Assembly: GCF_014697025.1 (NCBI RefSeq)
Contig: NZ_JACJRC010000004.1
Location: 178,924 to 242,923 of the forward strand
DNA from: Alkalinema sp. FACHB-956
GTDB lineage: Bacteria; Cyanobacteriota; Cyanobacteriia; Leptolyngbyales; Leptolyngbyaceae
DNA length: 64,000 nucleotides
Direction of reading: 5' to 3'
This document shows, piece by piece, positions 1 through 8,912 of this stretch (positions are counted from its first letter, which is position 1; each line of letters starts with the position of its first letter). The notes beneath the pieces are model-generated. The model was not told the DNA's origin, did no database searches, and saw only the letters and a list, made by a program, of their open reading frames with translations. Both the position numbers and the translations under genes were made by a program.

Positions 1-1
1 C

Positions 2-298
2 ACATTCTTGGCTCAGGATATGCTACATTTCCTCCCACCCTATTTGGTGGAGTATTACCAGCAGCATTGTCGAGGAGAAGACGATATGTTGGTTCAATTG
101 GCCGTCAGTTTCCAGCGATCGATGTACTGCGTCACCTCTGCGGTGATTCAAGCGCTACGGACAGCACTGCTGTATCCGTTAGACGATCCCAATCCCGAAC
201 ATTTGAAAGCGAACCGCGCTTTCTTTGAAGCCCAAATGGATCGTTTCCTAAGACCGGAAGCTCGGATTCGCGATATTCAAACCCAAGACTATCGCTAG
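2..298 (+). CDS. CO2 hydration protein, ChpX/CupA-like (3' fragment)
   Basis: This is the C-terminal 98 or so residues of a gene cut by the left window edge; the frame is open from base 2. The segments QDMLHFLPPYL, EDDMLVQ and SFQRSMYCVT, and the ending with an ANRAFFEAQMDRF stretch, resemble the C-terminus of cyanobacterial ChpX/ChpY (CupA/CupB) proteins as I remember them. These proteins attach to specialised NDH-1 complexes and hydrate CO2 to bicarbonate at the thylakoid. The FAS1 gene and CO2-type LysR regulator that follow fit, because in model cyanobacteria the ndhF3-ndhD3-cupA cluster is followed by a FAS1 gene (cupS). The match is from memory of the family, so the exact subtype is uncertain. 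Confidence 0.65.
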   Translation, partial: TFLAQDMLHFLPPYLVEYYQQHCRGEDDMLVQLAVSFQRSMYCVTSAVIQALRTALLYPLDDPNPEHLKANRAFFEAQMDRFLRPEARIRDIQTQDYR

Positions 299-431
299 TC
301 ATCAAAAACGGGAAGGCGTGAATCATCAATTCATGCTTCCCGTGACTTTTCAAACGATTCAGTTCCGACTGTGATTGTAGCGAGTGATCGTAACGAGGTT
401 AGTTGAGGCAAGCAAATCCTCAGATTCTTGC

Positions 432-833
432 CTAAGGCCCCATCAGGATAACGTTATCAATCACATGAATGATTCCGTTGTCCGCTTCAATATCTGCGGC
501 AATCACGGTAGAATTTTTGACTTCGTTGGATTTCATATTTAATCGAATCGAAGTGCCTTCTAAGGAATCAACTGAGTCCAGTTTTTCCAGATCCGCCTTG
601 GTATATTTCCCAGCCACGACATGATATTTCAAAATTCGGCCTAACTGGGGAGGATTTTGCACCAAGGTTTGTACTGTACCGGGAGGTAATTTTTCAAAGG
701 CAGCATCGATCGGTGCAAAAACGGTGAATGGCCCTGGACTCTTGAGCGCATCCACTAAGCCAGCTGCTTGTACGGCTGCAACTAAGGTTTTGAAGTTGTC
801 ATTACTGACTGCAATATCAACGATGTCTGCCAT
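432..833 (-). CDS. FAS1 (fasciclin) domain protein
   Basis: This is a complete single FAS1 domain of 133 residues. It begins MADIVDIAV, shows the H1-like box [14 protein letters not shown] near residues 37-50 and the H2-like box ILKYHVVAG near 67-75, and ends with the typical [12 protein letters not shown] strand. No signal peptide is seen, so it is probably cytosolic or membrane-peripheral. It is convergent with the CO2-hydration gene fragment. CupS, the small subunit of the inducible NDH-1MS complex, has this fold and usually follows cupA on the same strand; here the orientation is opposite. It may be a CupS relative or one of the other small FAS1 proteins of cyanobacteria; sequence alone does not decide. 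Confidence 0.9.
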   Translation of the reverse strand: MADIVDIAVSNDNFKTLVAAVQAAGLVDALKSPGPFTVFAPIDAAFEKLPPGTVQTLVQNPPQLGRILKYHVVAGKYTKADLEKLDSVDSLEGTSIRLNMKSNEVKNSTVIAADIEADNGIIHVIDNVILMGP

Positions 834-1249
834 GGTAACTCAACTGGTAACGAATGGTATAACTCATATCAACAGTACCGCGATCGTAACCTGTTTCTTT
901 AAACCTAGAGTAATCAATTTCTAATCGATTTGATTCCAGGAAATGGTCAAAGAAATGGTCGAAAAGTTCGATAGAATACAAGAGAGGATTTTACTTGCAA
1001 TGCATTCGTACAAGAGTTGTCAAAACGTGCTTCCCATTAAAAAAGCGCTGCACAGTGAGCAACTGAATAACCACTTCAGGAATCGATCTCCTCAGGCTCC
1101 TGCAAATAGAAGGAGGACAGCATCATCGCTGTTGTAGTTCATTCAAAACTTTATTGTGCAACGCATGAATTGGAAGGGAGCATACGCTCTTAATCAAGTA
1201 TAATACCCGTAAATTCCATAAACAAAAAGCATTGTAATAATTTTTTGAC
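834..1249. other. Intergenic region with no recognised gene
   Basis: About 460 bases separate the divergent FAS1 and LysR genes. Short ORFs here (for example 943-1137) lack a ribosome site and look random in composition. Promoters for both flanking genes must lie here. The only clear element seen is the palindrome at 1250-1265. Confidence 0.5.
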
Positions 1250-1265
1250 ATAGATTCAAATCTAT
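1250..1265. promoter_or_regulatory. Palindrome ahead of LysR gene, possible operator
   Basis: ATAGATT-CA-AATCTAT is a perfect 7-bp inverted repeat with a 2-base spacer, 29 bases ahead of the preferred start codon of the LysR-type gene. It overlaps a TTGACA hexamer (1245-1250). LysR regulators often bind such AT-rich dyads near their own gene, so autoregulation is plausible, but this is inference. Confidence 0.35.
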
Positions 1266-1294
1266 AGCACTTGTTGACCCCTGGAGATAGACCC

Positions 1295-2221
1295 TTGCAG
1301 AACGCCACTCTACACCAACTGAAGGTCTTTGAAGCCGTTGCTCGTCACAATAGCTTTACCCGTGCAGCAGAGGAGTTATTTTTAACTCAGCCAACGGTTT
1401 CTATGCAGGTCAAGCAACTGTCGAAAACTGTTGGTATGCCCTTGTTTGAACAAGTGGGTAAACGGCTGTACCTCACAGAGGCTGGGCGAGAGTTGTTTAC
1501 GACCTGTCAAGATGTTTTCGATCGTTTATCGAAGTTTGAAATCGCGATCGCGAACATTAAAGGATTGAAGCAAGGAAAACTTCGTCTTGCTGTAATTACG
1601 ACTGCGAAGTATGTTATCCCCAGAATTCTGGGGGCCTTCTGCCAGCGCTATCCTGGGATTGATATTTCCCTCACGGTAACGAACCACCAATACGTATTGG
1701 ATGGATTGGCCAGTAATGAAAATGATCTCTATATTGTCAGTCAGCCCCCTGAGGATATGGATGTTGAGATTCATCCCTTTATGGAGAATCCCTTGGTCGT
1801 CTTGGCACCTCGCAATCATCCCCTCGTGGGCCAAAAGCAAATTTCCCTAGAGCGCATTGCCGAAGAACCTTTTATCATGCGGGAACCCGGTTCTGGAACC
1901 CGTAAAGCGGTACAAAAATTATTCGATGCCCACGGGTTACCCCTTAAGGTCAGACTAGATTTGGGTAGCAATGAAGCGATTAAGCAAGCGATCGCAGGCG
2001 GCATGGGAATTTCAGTACTTTCGAAACACACCTTGGCTTTGGAAGGATTGACGAACCAATTAACCATTCTGGACGTGGAAGAATTTCCGATCGAACGCTA
2101 TTGGTATGTGGTCTATCCTTCGGGTAAACAGCTTTCCGTAATTGCTAAGGAATTTTTCCAGTACTTGCTGAGTGAAGGCAAAGCAGTCGCTGAAGCAACT
2201 GCTTTGCAAAAACTGCTGTAG
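1295..2221 (+). CDS. LysR-type regulator of inorganic carbon genes (CmpR/NdhR type)
   Basis: The protein has about 308 residues. An N-terminal winged HTH (LHQLKVFEAVARHNSFTRAAE then LTQPTVSMQVKQL) is followed by a LysR effector domain with the GSGTRKAVQ, GSNEAIKQAIAGGMG and WYVVYPSGKQLSV stretches typical of CmpR and NdhR/CcmR. These sense photorespiratory or carbon metabolites and control bicarbonate transport and CO2-uptake NDH-1 genes. The neighbouring CO2-hydration fragment supports the role. Start choice: TTG at 1295 has GGAG at 1283-1286, eight bases upstream, and gives a family-like N-terminus; the upstream TTG at 1271 would add eight residues and has no ribosome site. CmpR and NdhR cannot be told apart here. 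Confidence 0.9.
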   Translation: MQNATLHQLKVFEAVARHNSFTRAAEELFLTQPTVSMQVKQLSKTVGMPLFEQVGKRLYLTEAGRELFTTCQDVFDRLSKFEIAIANIKGLKQGKLRLAVITTAKYVIPRILGAFCQRYPGIDISLTVTNHQYVLDGLASNENDLYIVSQPPEDMDVEIHPFMENPLVVLAPRNHPLVGQKQISLERIAEEPFIMREPGSGTRKAVQKLFDAHGLPLKVRLDLGSNEAIKQAIAGGMGISVLSKHTLALEGLTNQLTILDVEEFPIERYWYVVYPSGKQLSVIAKEFFQYLLSEGKAVAEATALQKLL

Positions 2222-2250
2222 AGGGTGAACCGCAATTTTTTCACTGACTG

Positions 2251-3246
2251 CTAAGATGCAGTTTCCGAACCCAATTGCCGAATAATTTCCGTTAAAGTTT
2301 GTTGGGGCGATCGCGGATTCCAGCCGAGTTCACGCATCGCCTTAGCCCCACTCACCCGCACACAGCGATCGTAGACGTAATGGACTCGCTCGTTATCGAT
2401 CGGCGGCTGCCAGCCCGTGAGTTGCCCAATGACATTCAACACCTTAGCAACCCCGCGCACTAGCCATTCGGGGGCTTCTCGGGGGGTGGGTACTCCAATT
2501 TCTTGACCGCAAAGTTCAAACATTTCCCGCGTTGTCAAATCGCCTGCGGACAAAATAAAGTAATCGCCCGCTTGCCCTTGGTCGATCGCCCGCAGCATCC
2601 CATCGACCAAATCCTCCACATGGACAATGCCTGTCACCCGTTGGCCCCCTGCCCAGAGTTTTAACTTCCCTTTGGCAAAGGTTTTGAGCACGGGGCCAAA
2701 ATGGGGGTCATCGACGCCAAAGATTCCCGATGGCATCACGCTAACGATATGGGTTCCTTGTTGAACGGCTTGATCGACCAATTGCTGAGCTTGATATTTG
2801 GTGCGATCGTAGGCTGAGGAAAAATCCTGCTGTTCCCGTTGAAAGGTTTCATCGATCGTGCGTCCCTGGGTATCCCCAAAAATCCCGATCGTGCTGCAAT
2901 AGAGCATTTTGGGCACCCCTGCCGATCGCATTGCTTGCAAAACTGCTTGGGTGCCTTGTACATTGGTGCGTTCCATTTTCGCCGCATCAACTAAGCCTAA
3001 TTCCACATAGGCTGCAATGTGAAACACTAAATCAACCCCTTGCATGGTTTGGGTTAATGCCACTTCATCGGTAATCTCGCCATAGGCATAATCTAAGTTG
3101 CTTACCCCTTGGTTGTTTAACCCTTGCAACCGGGTGAGGTCACTCGATCGACGGACGTAGGCAATCACCCGATCGCCCCGATTAAGTAGCGATCGTACTA
3201 AGTAAGATCCAGTAAACCCATTAGCACCCGTAACTAGTACTTTCAT
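2251..3246 (-). CDS. NAD-dependent epimerase/dehydratase, HpnA-like extended SDR
   Basis: This is a full-length extended short-chain dehydrogenase of 331 residues. The N-terminal Rossmann motif is TGANGFTGS (residues 7-15), and the catalytic Tyr and Lys are in YDRTK (about 146-150) after the CSTIG strand. The body resembles hopanoid-associated sugar epimerases (HpnA) and dihydroflavonol-reductase-like SDRs. It would act in the cytosol on a nucleotide sugar or similar hydroxyl substrate with NAD(P). A squalene-hopene cyclase gene lies about 53 kb away in this window, so a hopanoid link is possible but not shown by the local context. The gene stands alone on the minus strand and is convergent with the LysR gene. 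Confidence 0.85.
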   Translation of the reverse strand: MKVLVTGANGFTGSYLVRSLLNRGDRVIAYVRRSSDLTRLQGLNNQGVSNLDYAYGEITDEVALTQTMQGVDLVFHIAAYVELGLVDAAKMERTNVQGTQAVLQAMRSAGVPKMLYCSTIGIFGDTQGRTIDETFQREQQDFSSAYDRTKYQAQQLVDQAVQQGTHIVSVMPSGIFGVDDPHFGPVLKTFAKGKLKLWAGGQRVTGIVHVEDLVDGMLRAIDQGQAGDYFILSAGDLTTREMFELCGQEIGVPTPREAPEWLVRGVAKVLNVIGQLTGWQPPIDNERVHYVYDRCVRVSGAKAMRELGWNPRSPQQTLTEIIRQLGSETAS

Positions 3247-3447
3247 AGCAATTGTTGAGGAAATACAAAGAATTCACTAAAGAGTTCACTAAGGCTATTA
3301 GAAAGCAATGGCTGAATTTAATCTCCTAACTATCTAATCCTGAAAAAATAGGACAAGTGATGGGATTGAATTTTCAATGCAAAAAAACCGTTGAAGAATC
3401 GCTATCAGTAAAGAATCGCTGTCAGTTAGCGTAGACAACGTTGATGA

Positions 3448-4596
3448 CTACAGAGATTTTTCGTAAATTCGATAGGTCTTATAAATTTTGCCTCCGGAAG
3501 CTTCAATTAATTTGCGAGAGGGGAAGTTATCTTCATACACCCAGGATAGTTCTGCCCGTTGGTAGGGCTTCCCCTTCATTTTCCCCCCTTGTAACCCGAG
3601 GTGGATTAACCCTAGGGGTACCATTTTTCGGCGAAATTCCGGTAGGCAAGCGATCGCAATGACCCGCCCTTGATTAATTTGCCGTTTATACCAAAGGAAT
3701 TTGAGAATCCCCCAGATATCTAATTTGCCCTTCACCCGTTTTAATGGAATGTTGTAATCGGGTAAACCCATCCAAAAGCCAATCATTTCACCGTTATATT
3801 CTGCGATCGGAAACACATCTGGATCAACTAAGCTTTGTAGCGACTTCGCTTCCTCCATAAATTCTTCTTGGGTTCTGGGTGTGGAACTCCAATTCTGTTC
3901 AAAGGCACGGGTAAACAGGTTGTATAAACTAATTACATCTTCCGTAAACCCTTCTCCTTGGGTACGAAGAGGCCGAAATGTCACCCCTGCTTTCAAGGCG
4001 ATGTGGTAGCCTTTTTCAAACTGCGCGGTCAACTGCCGATCGGTTAATGGAAAGTCATAGGCGTAGGCATCCTTGGCTTTCTGCCAGCCCATTTGTTCAA
4101 AGAACTTGGGATAGTAGGGTGGGTTGTAGGGCATCATGATCATGGGCGGTGAGTCAAACCCATCCACTAAAAAAAGACAGCTGTTATGGGTGGATAAATC
4201 GATCGGTCCTCGCACTTGGGTCATGCCCTGTTGTTTTAGCCAAGCACAGGCTGCATCCACTAGAGCCTGCGCTACTGGAAAGTTCTCCACACATTCAAAA
4301 AAGCCAACTAGCCCAACATTACACCGTTCTTTTTGGATGAGGCGATCGTTCACCGCTGCCACAATGCGACCGAGTACTGTGGGTTGACTCGTCTCGTTCG
4401 ATCGATCAGTTTGCACGGCGATCCACTGTTGCAAGTGACCGTACTGAAAAAACGGATTACTGGGGTCAAACTTTTTCGCAACATCACTACGCAGGGGCGC
4501 GACCCAGTTGGGATCGTTCGCGTAGACACTGTAGGGCACATCCAAAAACTGTGCTTGCTGGGCAGGCGTCGTTACCGGCACAACTTGAAAGTCCAT
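3448..4596 (-). CDS. GNAT-like conserved protein
   Basis: The 382-residue protein begins MDFQVVPVTTPAQQAQFLDVPYSVY, followed by a DPNWVAPLR motif and RGPIDLSTHNSCLFLVDG. This pattern belongs to large two-lobed proteins usually annotated as GNAT-superfamily N-acetyltransferases. The substrate is unknown, and I see no clear acetyl-CoA binding loop by eye, so activity is unproven. No signal peptide or membrane segment is visible. A roughly 17-nt repeat directly abuts its start codon (see 4596-4644), and no Shine-Dalgarno sequence is apparent. Confidence 0.7.
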   Translation of the reverse strand: MDFQVVPVTTPAQQAQFLDVPYSVYANDPNWVAPLRSDVAKKFDPSNPFFQYGHLQQWIAVQTDRSNETSQPTVLGRIVAAVNDRLIQKERCNVGLVGFFECVENFPVAQALVDAACAWLKQQGMTQVRGPIDLSTHNSCLFLVDGFDSPPMIMMPYNPPYYPKFFEQMGWQKAKDAYAYDFPLTDRQLTAQFEKGYHIALKAGVTFRPLRTQGEGFTEDVISLYNLFTRAFEQNWSSTPRTQEEFMEEAKSLQSLVDPDVFPIAEYNGEMIGFWMGLPDYNIPLKRVKGKLDIWGILKFLWYKRQINQGRVIAIACLPEFRRKMVPLGLIHLGLQGGKMKGKPYQRAELSWVYEDNFPSRKLIEASGGKIYKTYRIYEKSL

Positions 4597-4644
4597 AATT
4601 TACAGAGGCAAGTAATTTACAGGGGCAAGTTTACAGGGGCAAAA
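4596..4644. repeat. 17-nt tandem repeat touching a start codon
   Basis: Two 17-base units (4596-4612 and 4613-4629, one mismatch) are followed by a partial third. The common core is TTTACAGGGGCAA. The first unit overlaps the last base of the start codon of the minus-strand GNAT-like gene, so the array forms its 5' leader. Confidence 0.85.
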
Positions 4645-4856
4645 TTAAGAGATGGAAGAGACTTTTGTGGAAGTTGGTAGTACTATAGCAGCCTCCTGCC
4701 CACCTCTTTGCGAATCCTTGCTGGCCTTTGCCTAATGGAATCTCTGAGATGGCCATCTTGCCGGATTAACTGCTTGGTTGTCAATTTGGTGGCAATCGGC
4801 TGGTTCTGTTCTGCCCTTGATTCGCAATCAGCAATTTGATTCGCAACGAATTTGCA

Positions 4857-4883
4857 ACAAAAAAAGGGTGGTAACCCACCCTT
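4857..4883 (-). terminator. Rho-independent terminator for the PEP-CTERM gene
   Basis: An 8-bp perfect stem (AAGGGTGG / CCACCCTT) with a four-base loop at 4864-4883 is followed, on the minus strand, by a run of T. It sits about 105 bases after the stop codon of the PEP-CTERM gene. The rest of 4597-4988 shows no gene. Confidence 0.75.
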
Positions 4884-4988
4884 AGAGATATTGCTTTGCA
4901 CCACTCAGACGTTCTGACAAAATCTGACGAGACCAGATCAAGTTTGTCGCCAATGGCTAGGATTGACCTCGATCGGCAAACTGGTTAC

Positions 4989-5867
4989 TCATGAAGCAGC
5001 CCGACGACGACGGCCTAACAGACCTAAACCTGCAACTGCTGCAATCCCTGCCATGGTAGTCGGTTCAGGCACTTTGTGTAAATCCGATCGAATGGCCAAC
5101 CCATCGTTGCCGCATTCTGCAAATAGGTTCGCTACAAAAGAACCCACCTTGAAGTCAGCTGTCCGTTTAAAGCTGAAGCCCAATGTTTGGCTGCCTTTCG
5201 CGCCAAATTGCGCAAAGTTCAAGCCTGCGGATTGAAGATCTGCCGAAGACATCATGAAAATGTCGCTGACTTTCTGACCGGATTGAATTGCATTCAGGAT
5301 GGTTCCCGTTCCGCTTTGTTGTCCTGCAAAATAGCTATCCCGTGCAGTCAAATCTCCGAAGGAGTCATTGTAAGCTCCCTTGTTGGTTGTCTTTGTCCAG
5401 TCACTCCACTTCGTCAGATTTGCGTACCCATGGTTTTGGGATGTTGTACTCTTCGCCTTCACATTGGAGTAGACGCCCACTTGAGATACACCGGACTGGG
5501 AGCCGTTGGTGGCGAAGTGAATTCCCACGAGCTGACCGGCATCACTGGCTGCTTTAAAACTCTTGCCCGTGAAGTTGAAGAATAAATCACCATAGTTGAT
5601 GACTTCGTTTTTATACAAGGAACCCTGAAGGGTCATGTTGGTGTTGAGCGCGACAAAGATGGAGTCGCCGGATTCCTTGATGGCAATGCCTTTGTAGTCA
5701 AAGACGCTACCGCCGGACCCGTTGTTGGAACCCCCGATCGCATAGTCCCATCCATTTAAACTGTAGGCGTTGGCCTGGGAGGGATTGGCAACCAGAGCAA
5801 CACACAGGGTTGCTGCCGTGAGACTGGTGATTTGAGCGAGTGTAGCAATTTTGCGAGAGGAGATCAT
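4989..5867 (-). CDS. PEP-CTERM (exosortase-dependent) surface protein
   Basis: This is a secreted protein of about 292 residues. The start at 5867 gives a normal signal peptide (MISSRK, then a hydrophobic run, then SQANA); the frame is open further upstream but without a plausible leader. The C-terminus carries the sorting signal: VPEPTT, a short hydrophobic helix, then GRRRRAAS, as recognised by cyanobacterial exosortase. The middle is rich in Ser, Gly and Asn and lacks a known enzyme motif. An ECGNDGLAI segment before the PEP signal resembles the conserved C-terminal part of cyanobacterial XDD-type exosortase substrates, a tentative match. The exosortase gene is not in this window. Confidence 0.85.
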   Translation of the reverse strand: MISSRKIATLAQITSLTAATLCVALVANPSQANAYSLNGWDYAIGGSNNGSGGSVFDYKGIAIKESGDSIFVALNTNMTLQGSLYKNEVINYGDLFFNFTGKSFKAASDAGQLVGIHFATNGSQSGVSQVGVYSNVKAKSTTSQNHGYANLTKWSDWTKTTNKGAYNDSFGDLTARDSYFAGQQSGTGTILNAIQSGQKVSDIFMMSSADLQSAGLNFAQFGAKGSQTLGFSFKRTADFKVGSFVANLFAECGNDGLAIRSDLHKVPEPTTMAGIAAVAGLGLLGRRRRAAS

Positions 5868-6300
5868 AGGACAATCAGCCTGCGTGATGGTTTCAGAAAA
5901 ATTTGGTTTCAGAACTTGATGTCTGTTGTGTTTTGAGTATGTCTCCCTGAAAATACCCTCGACAAGATGAGTCATGGAAAACTCACTCCAGTTTTATGGA
6001 TTACCCAGTGCTTGCGTAAAATTACGGATTTCATGGCGGTTGATATCGATCGTTGCGCAGCGATAGACCGATAGACTGATCTAGTAAATTGAGTAGTTCT
6101 AATGAGAGATTTTGGGCTTCGATCGTTCCTTTGCAGAATGTACTAGAAAGGCTACGGGGATAAAACTACAGAATTCCCCTGAGGCACATCGATTATTTTT
6201 TGTACCGTGCAATATTACGATCGTCCCATTTCCGTTGATTGTCCGTTCCCAAGACTGTGATCAAGCTCACAATGTGAAAGAGCGATTAAGCATTTTCCAC
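5868..6300. other. Intergenic region, no gene seen
   Basis: This is the upstream region of the PEP-CTERM gene. A plus-strand ORF at 6112-6354 runs through the terminator hairpin at 6301-6332 and has no ribosome site; it is not considered a gene. Confidence 0.5.
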
Positions 6301-6332
6301 AAAAAAGAGGCTCGACCGCGGTCGAGCCTCTT
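6301..6332 (-). terminator. Rho-independent terminator behind the PLP enzyme gene
   Basis: A perfect palindrome at 6307-6330 (arms GAGGCTCGACCG) is followed on the minus strand by six T. It lies about 130 bases after the stop of the gene at 6463-7740 and is a strong terminator. Confidence 0.9.
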
Positions 6333-6421
6333 AGCTGATGATTTAATTGGTTAAACCATTGTCGGCAACACTGCCTGGATGATTTTTTCTCTAAACAGCT
6401 TCGCAAATTCTTCGCAAAGCA

Positions 6422-6481
6422 GCGCTAATCGTCTAAGCGCTAATCGTCTAAGTGCTAATTACCTAAGCGCTAATCGTCGTT
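6422..6481. repeat. 15-nt tandem repeat at a stop codon
   Basis: Four successive 15-base units start at 6422, 6437, 6452 and 6467. The consensus is GCGCTAATCGTCTAA; the third unit differs at several bases. The array straddles the TAG stop (6463-6465, minus strand) of the PLP-enzyme gene, whose last codons (TTISA) lie in the last unit. Confidence 0.9.
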
Positions 6482-7740
6482 TTGCAGAGACGATCGCGCA
6501 CAGTTACCATGGCACTGACTAGCGCGTCCATTTCTTCCCGAGTATGGGTGGCCGTTACCGTTGTCCGAATACGGGGTTTGGCAATAAACCAAATGGCTGA
6601 AGCCCAAATTCCTAGCTCCATCAACTCCCGTGCAAACTCCTTGGGACTAATGCCCTCGGGTAAGAGAATCGGGACAACGTTCGTTTCTCCGATCGCCTCA
6701 AAGCCTTGTTCTGCTAAACGCTCCCGTAGATACTGGGTATTTTCCTGCAAACGCTGTACTAGCTCAGGATTTTCCTGCACGACCCGGAGACTTTGCAGGG
6801 CGGCAGCCGTTAAAGGGGGAGCTAGGGAACAGGTGCCGATCGAGGTGGGGGACACATTCAACAACGGAATCAGTTCTGGGATGTGGGAGCTAATGGCTGC
6901 CCCAACAGATGCCCCGAATTTGGAGAATGTCGTCATAATCAACGGATTGATGCCCCGTTCGATCGCGTAATCGGGCTTGATGCCAAAATGCTCGTAAATG
7001 CCCCGTCCCGTTGAACCTAATGCGCCACTGGCATGGGCTTCATCCATTACAAGCGTACTACCGGGATAGTGGGAGAGGATGTCGATCATTTTCAAGAGTG
7101 GCACTACATCCCCATCCATGGAAAAGACGGCATCGGAGACCACGAGAATGCGATCGTCGGGACGGGCATGGCGTTGTAGCTTGCGGGCAAAGTCCTCCAT
7201 GTCGCAGTGGCGGTAGGCACGCACCCGCACCCGAGGACTGTGACCGAATAATTTGCCCGATCTCGTCCCCGCATTGGCGATCGCTGTTACGATACAGCCA
7301 TGGTTCAATACATCCGTGAGAATTAGCGTTTCTCGCGTATGCTCAAACTCAGGGACTGGAATGGCAAGATGACAGAAGGCATCCATGAGAGCCTGCATGG
7401 CCATCCAAGCATTGAGAAAGAGTTGCGTATGGGGCAGATGCTTGAACTGAGAAATTTCGGTTTCCAGTTGACGGTGTAAATCAATCCGTCCACTCAACAC
7501 CGAGGTGGAGCTATTGGAGGTGCCATAGTGCAGAATGGCATCGATCGCGGCTTGCTTCACCGACTCGTTTTGCGTCAGCCCTAGGACATCATTGGTGCAA
7601 AAGGTCAGAACCGTGCGTCGTTTGCCGGTTGTGGTTTCTTCAATCTCGACAATGTTACCGTCCTTGCGGTGGCAGATATACTCATCGGGATCCAATCCGC
7701 TCTCGTACCATCGCTGGACATACTCCTTTACAACTTGCAC
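6463..7740 (-). CDS. Alpha-oxoamine synthase-family PLP enzyme (AONS/KBL-like)
   Basis: The protein has 425 residues and aminotransferase fold type I. Family hallmarks are the glycine-rich GTSNSSTSVLSG stretch (substrate entry), DEAHASG (Asp binding the pyridine nitrogen) and TFSKFGAS with the Schiff-base lysine. Members condense an acyl-CoA with an amino acid (8-amino-7-oxononanoate synthase, 2-amino-3-ketobutyrate ligase, serine palmitoyltransferase). It is somewhat longer than typical BioF, has an N-terminal extension of about 40 residues, and has no biotin genes nearby, so the substrate is unknown. It appears monocistronic with its own terminator at 6301-6332. Confidence 0.85.
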   Translation of the reverse strand: MQVVKEYVQRWYESGLDPDEYICHRKDGNIVEIEETTTGKRRTVLTFCTNDVLGLTQNESVKQAAIDAILHYGTSNSSTSVLSGRIDLHRQLETEISQFKHLPHTQLFLNAWMAMQALMDAFCHLAIPVPEFEHTRETLILTDVLNHGCIVTAIANAGTRSGKLFGHSPRVRVRAYRHCDMEDFARKLQRHARPDDRILVVSDAVFSMDGDVVPLLKMIDILSHYPGSTLVMDEAHASGALGSTGRGIYEHFGIKPDYAIERGINPLIMTTFSKFGASVGAAISSHIPELIPLLNVSPTSIGTCSLAPPLTAAALQSLRVVQENPELVQRLQENTQYLRERLAEQGFEAIGETNVVPILLPEGISPKEFARELMELGIWASAIWFIAKPRIRTTVTATHTREEMDALVSAMVTVRDRLCKTTISA

Positions 7741-7920
7741 GGTTAACTCCTCTCAACCTTGTCCGAGATTGCACGATCTCAAAGTATATTTGCCTAGTTT
7801 AATGGCCAGAAATCATAGATTGCTACAAATTATGAATCTCAGCTTATCAGCAAGATAGAAGCATGGGAAGCGATCGCCCTAGGGTTCCCGATCGCCCCTC
7901 CATGCCCCTAATCAAATACG

Positions 7921-8808
7921 TTAGAGTTCTGCGATCGCCCGTTCAATCAGACGCCGAGCCAAGGTTTGCGTTCCCGTGTGGGTGTAGTACTTGACAGAAA
8001 CGTCCAGGAATGCACCCACATAGTCCAGCTTGTCCGCCGAGATTTGGACAAATTTTTGCAGGTTCCCCAGCGCGTTGTCCTGGGTCAGGCCCGTGCTGGA
8101 AACAAAATTGGTCATCCAGCCCTTCACAGAGTCAAAGCTTTGGCCAATAAAGCTCAACTTGCCTGCCGCATCCCCACCGGGAATCAAGCTGCTGACACCC
8201 TGAAAGGTTTGATTTCCCTCGAGTTCTTGGGGGGAGAGGCTCCCCAGGGTGGACAGACCTTTGTCAATAAAGTGAGGGCCTAGGGGAATCAATCCGTCAA
8301 AGCAAATCAGGGCCACCATCCGCATCAGGGATTCCCCACCGTAGTCCCCTAGCGCCGCTAGAAAGTCCCCAATGCTATCGCCGGGAATCCCGTTGATTTG
8401 GCAGTAGGCCACCAGTTCCACCACCAGCTTGACGCAGAGGTCGATGCTTTGGGCCTTTTCTGGCTTGGGGGTCAGGTTATCTAAAAAGCCTAGGAAGGAA
8501 ATATCCTGACCCAGCTTGTTGGCCATGGCGGCCATCCCCAGTGCCCCAGCAGCATTGTCTACGGTTTGGTAGAGCCACATGGCCCGCTGGTAGCCCTGGG
8601 ATTCGTCGTTGTAAAGGTAGACGGCCCGATCTCCGATCGCCTGGATCATGGCTTCATCGGTTTCTCCGGTTACGACCTTAATCGTATTCGTAAAGCCCGT
8701 CAGGTTTTGCCACTGGCCCGGAATCACAAAATCCAGGGCATTCAGAGCCATTACGGTTGTGCCGCTGGTGGGTAGCTCATCGACAAGCTCATAAATCGGC
8801 TTACTCAT
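7921..8808 (-). CDS. Conserved protein of unknown function, 295 aa
   Basis: I do not recognise the family. The protein is acidic to neutral, mostly alpha-helical in appearance, and has no signal peptide or clear transmembrane helix. It starts MSKPIYELVDELP and has Gly- and Asp-rich stretches such as GDYGGESLMRM. The open frame is long, its composition is like neighbouring genes, and it has an ordinary ATG start, so it is a real gene. It lies upstream of and in line with the PLP-enzyme gene (180-bp gap) and downstream of the lipoprotein gene, but separate promoters seem likely given the spacing. Confidence 0.75.
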   Translation of the reverse strand: MSKPIYELVDELPTSGTTVMALNALDFVIPGQWQNLTGFTNTIKVVTGETDEAMIQAIGDRAVYLYNDESQGYQRAMWLYQTVDNAAGALGMAAMANKLGQDISFLGFLDNLTPKPEKAQSIDLCVKLVVELVAYCQINGIPGDSIGDFLAALGDYGGESLMRMVALICFDGLIPLGPHFIDKGLSTLGSLSPQELEGNQTFQGVSSLIPGGDAAGKLSFIGQSFDSVKGWMTNFVSSTGLTQDNALGNLQKFVQISADKLDYVGAFLDVSVKYYTHTGTQTLARRLIERAIAEL

Positions 8809-8912
8809 AAAAAATGGATCCTGTACTTAAATAATGCAAATTTCAAAATCAGGCGATCGTGAAGGTGCGATCGTGATGGAGGTGATCGTTGCGGAATCGA
8901 GACTGAGCTAGG

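Noticed and set aside
943..1137. Plus-strand ORF of 64 codons upstream of the LysR gene
   Set aside because: No ribosome site, no recognisable domain, composition unlike neighbouring genes.
6422..6481. Possible CRISPR-like array
   Set aside because: The 15-nt units are directly adjacent without spacers; the same is true of all other short arrays in the window.
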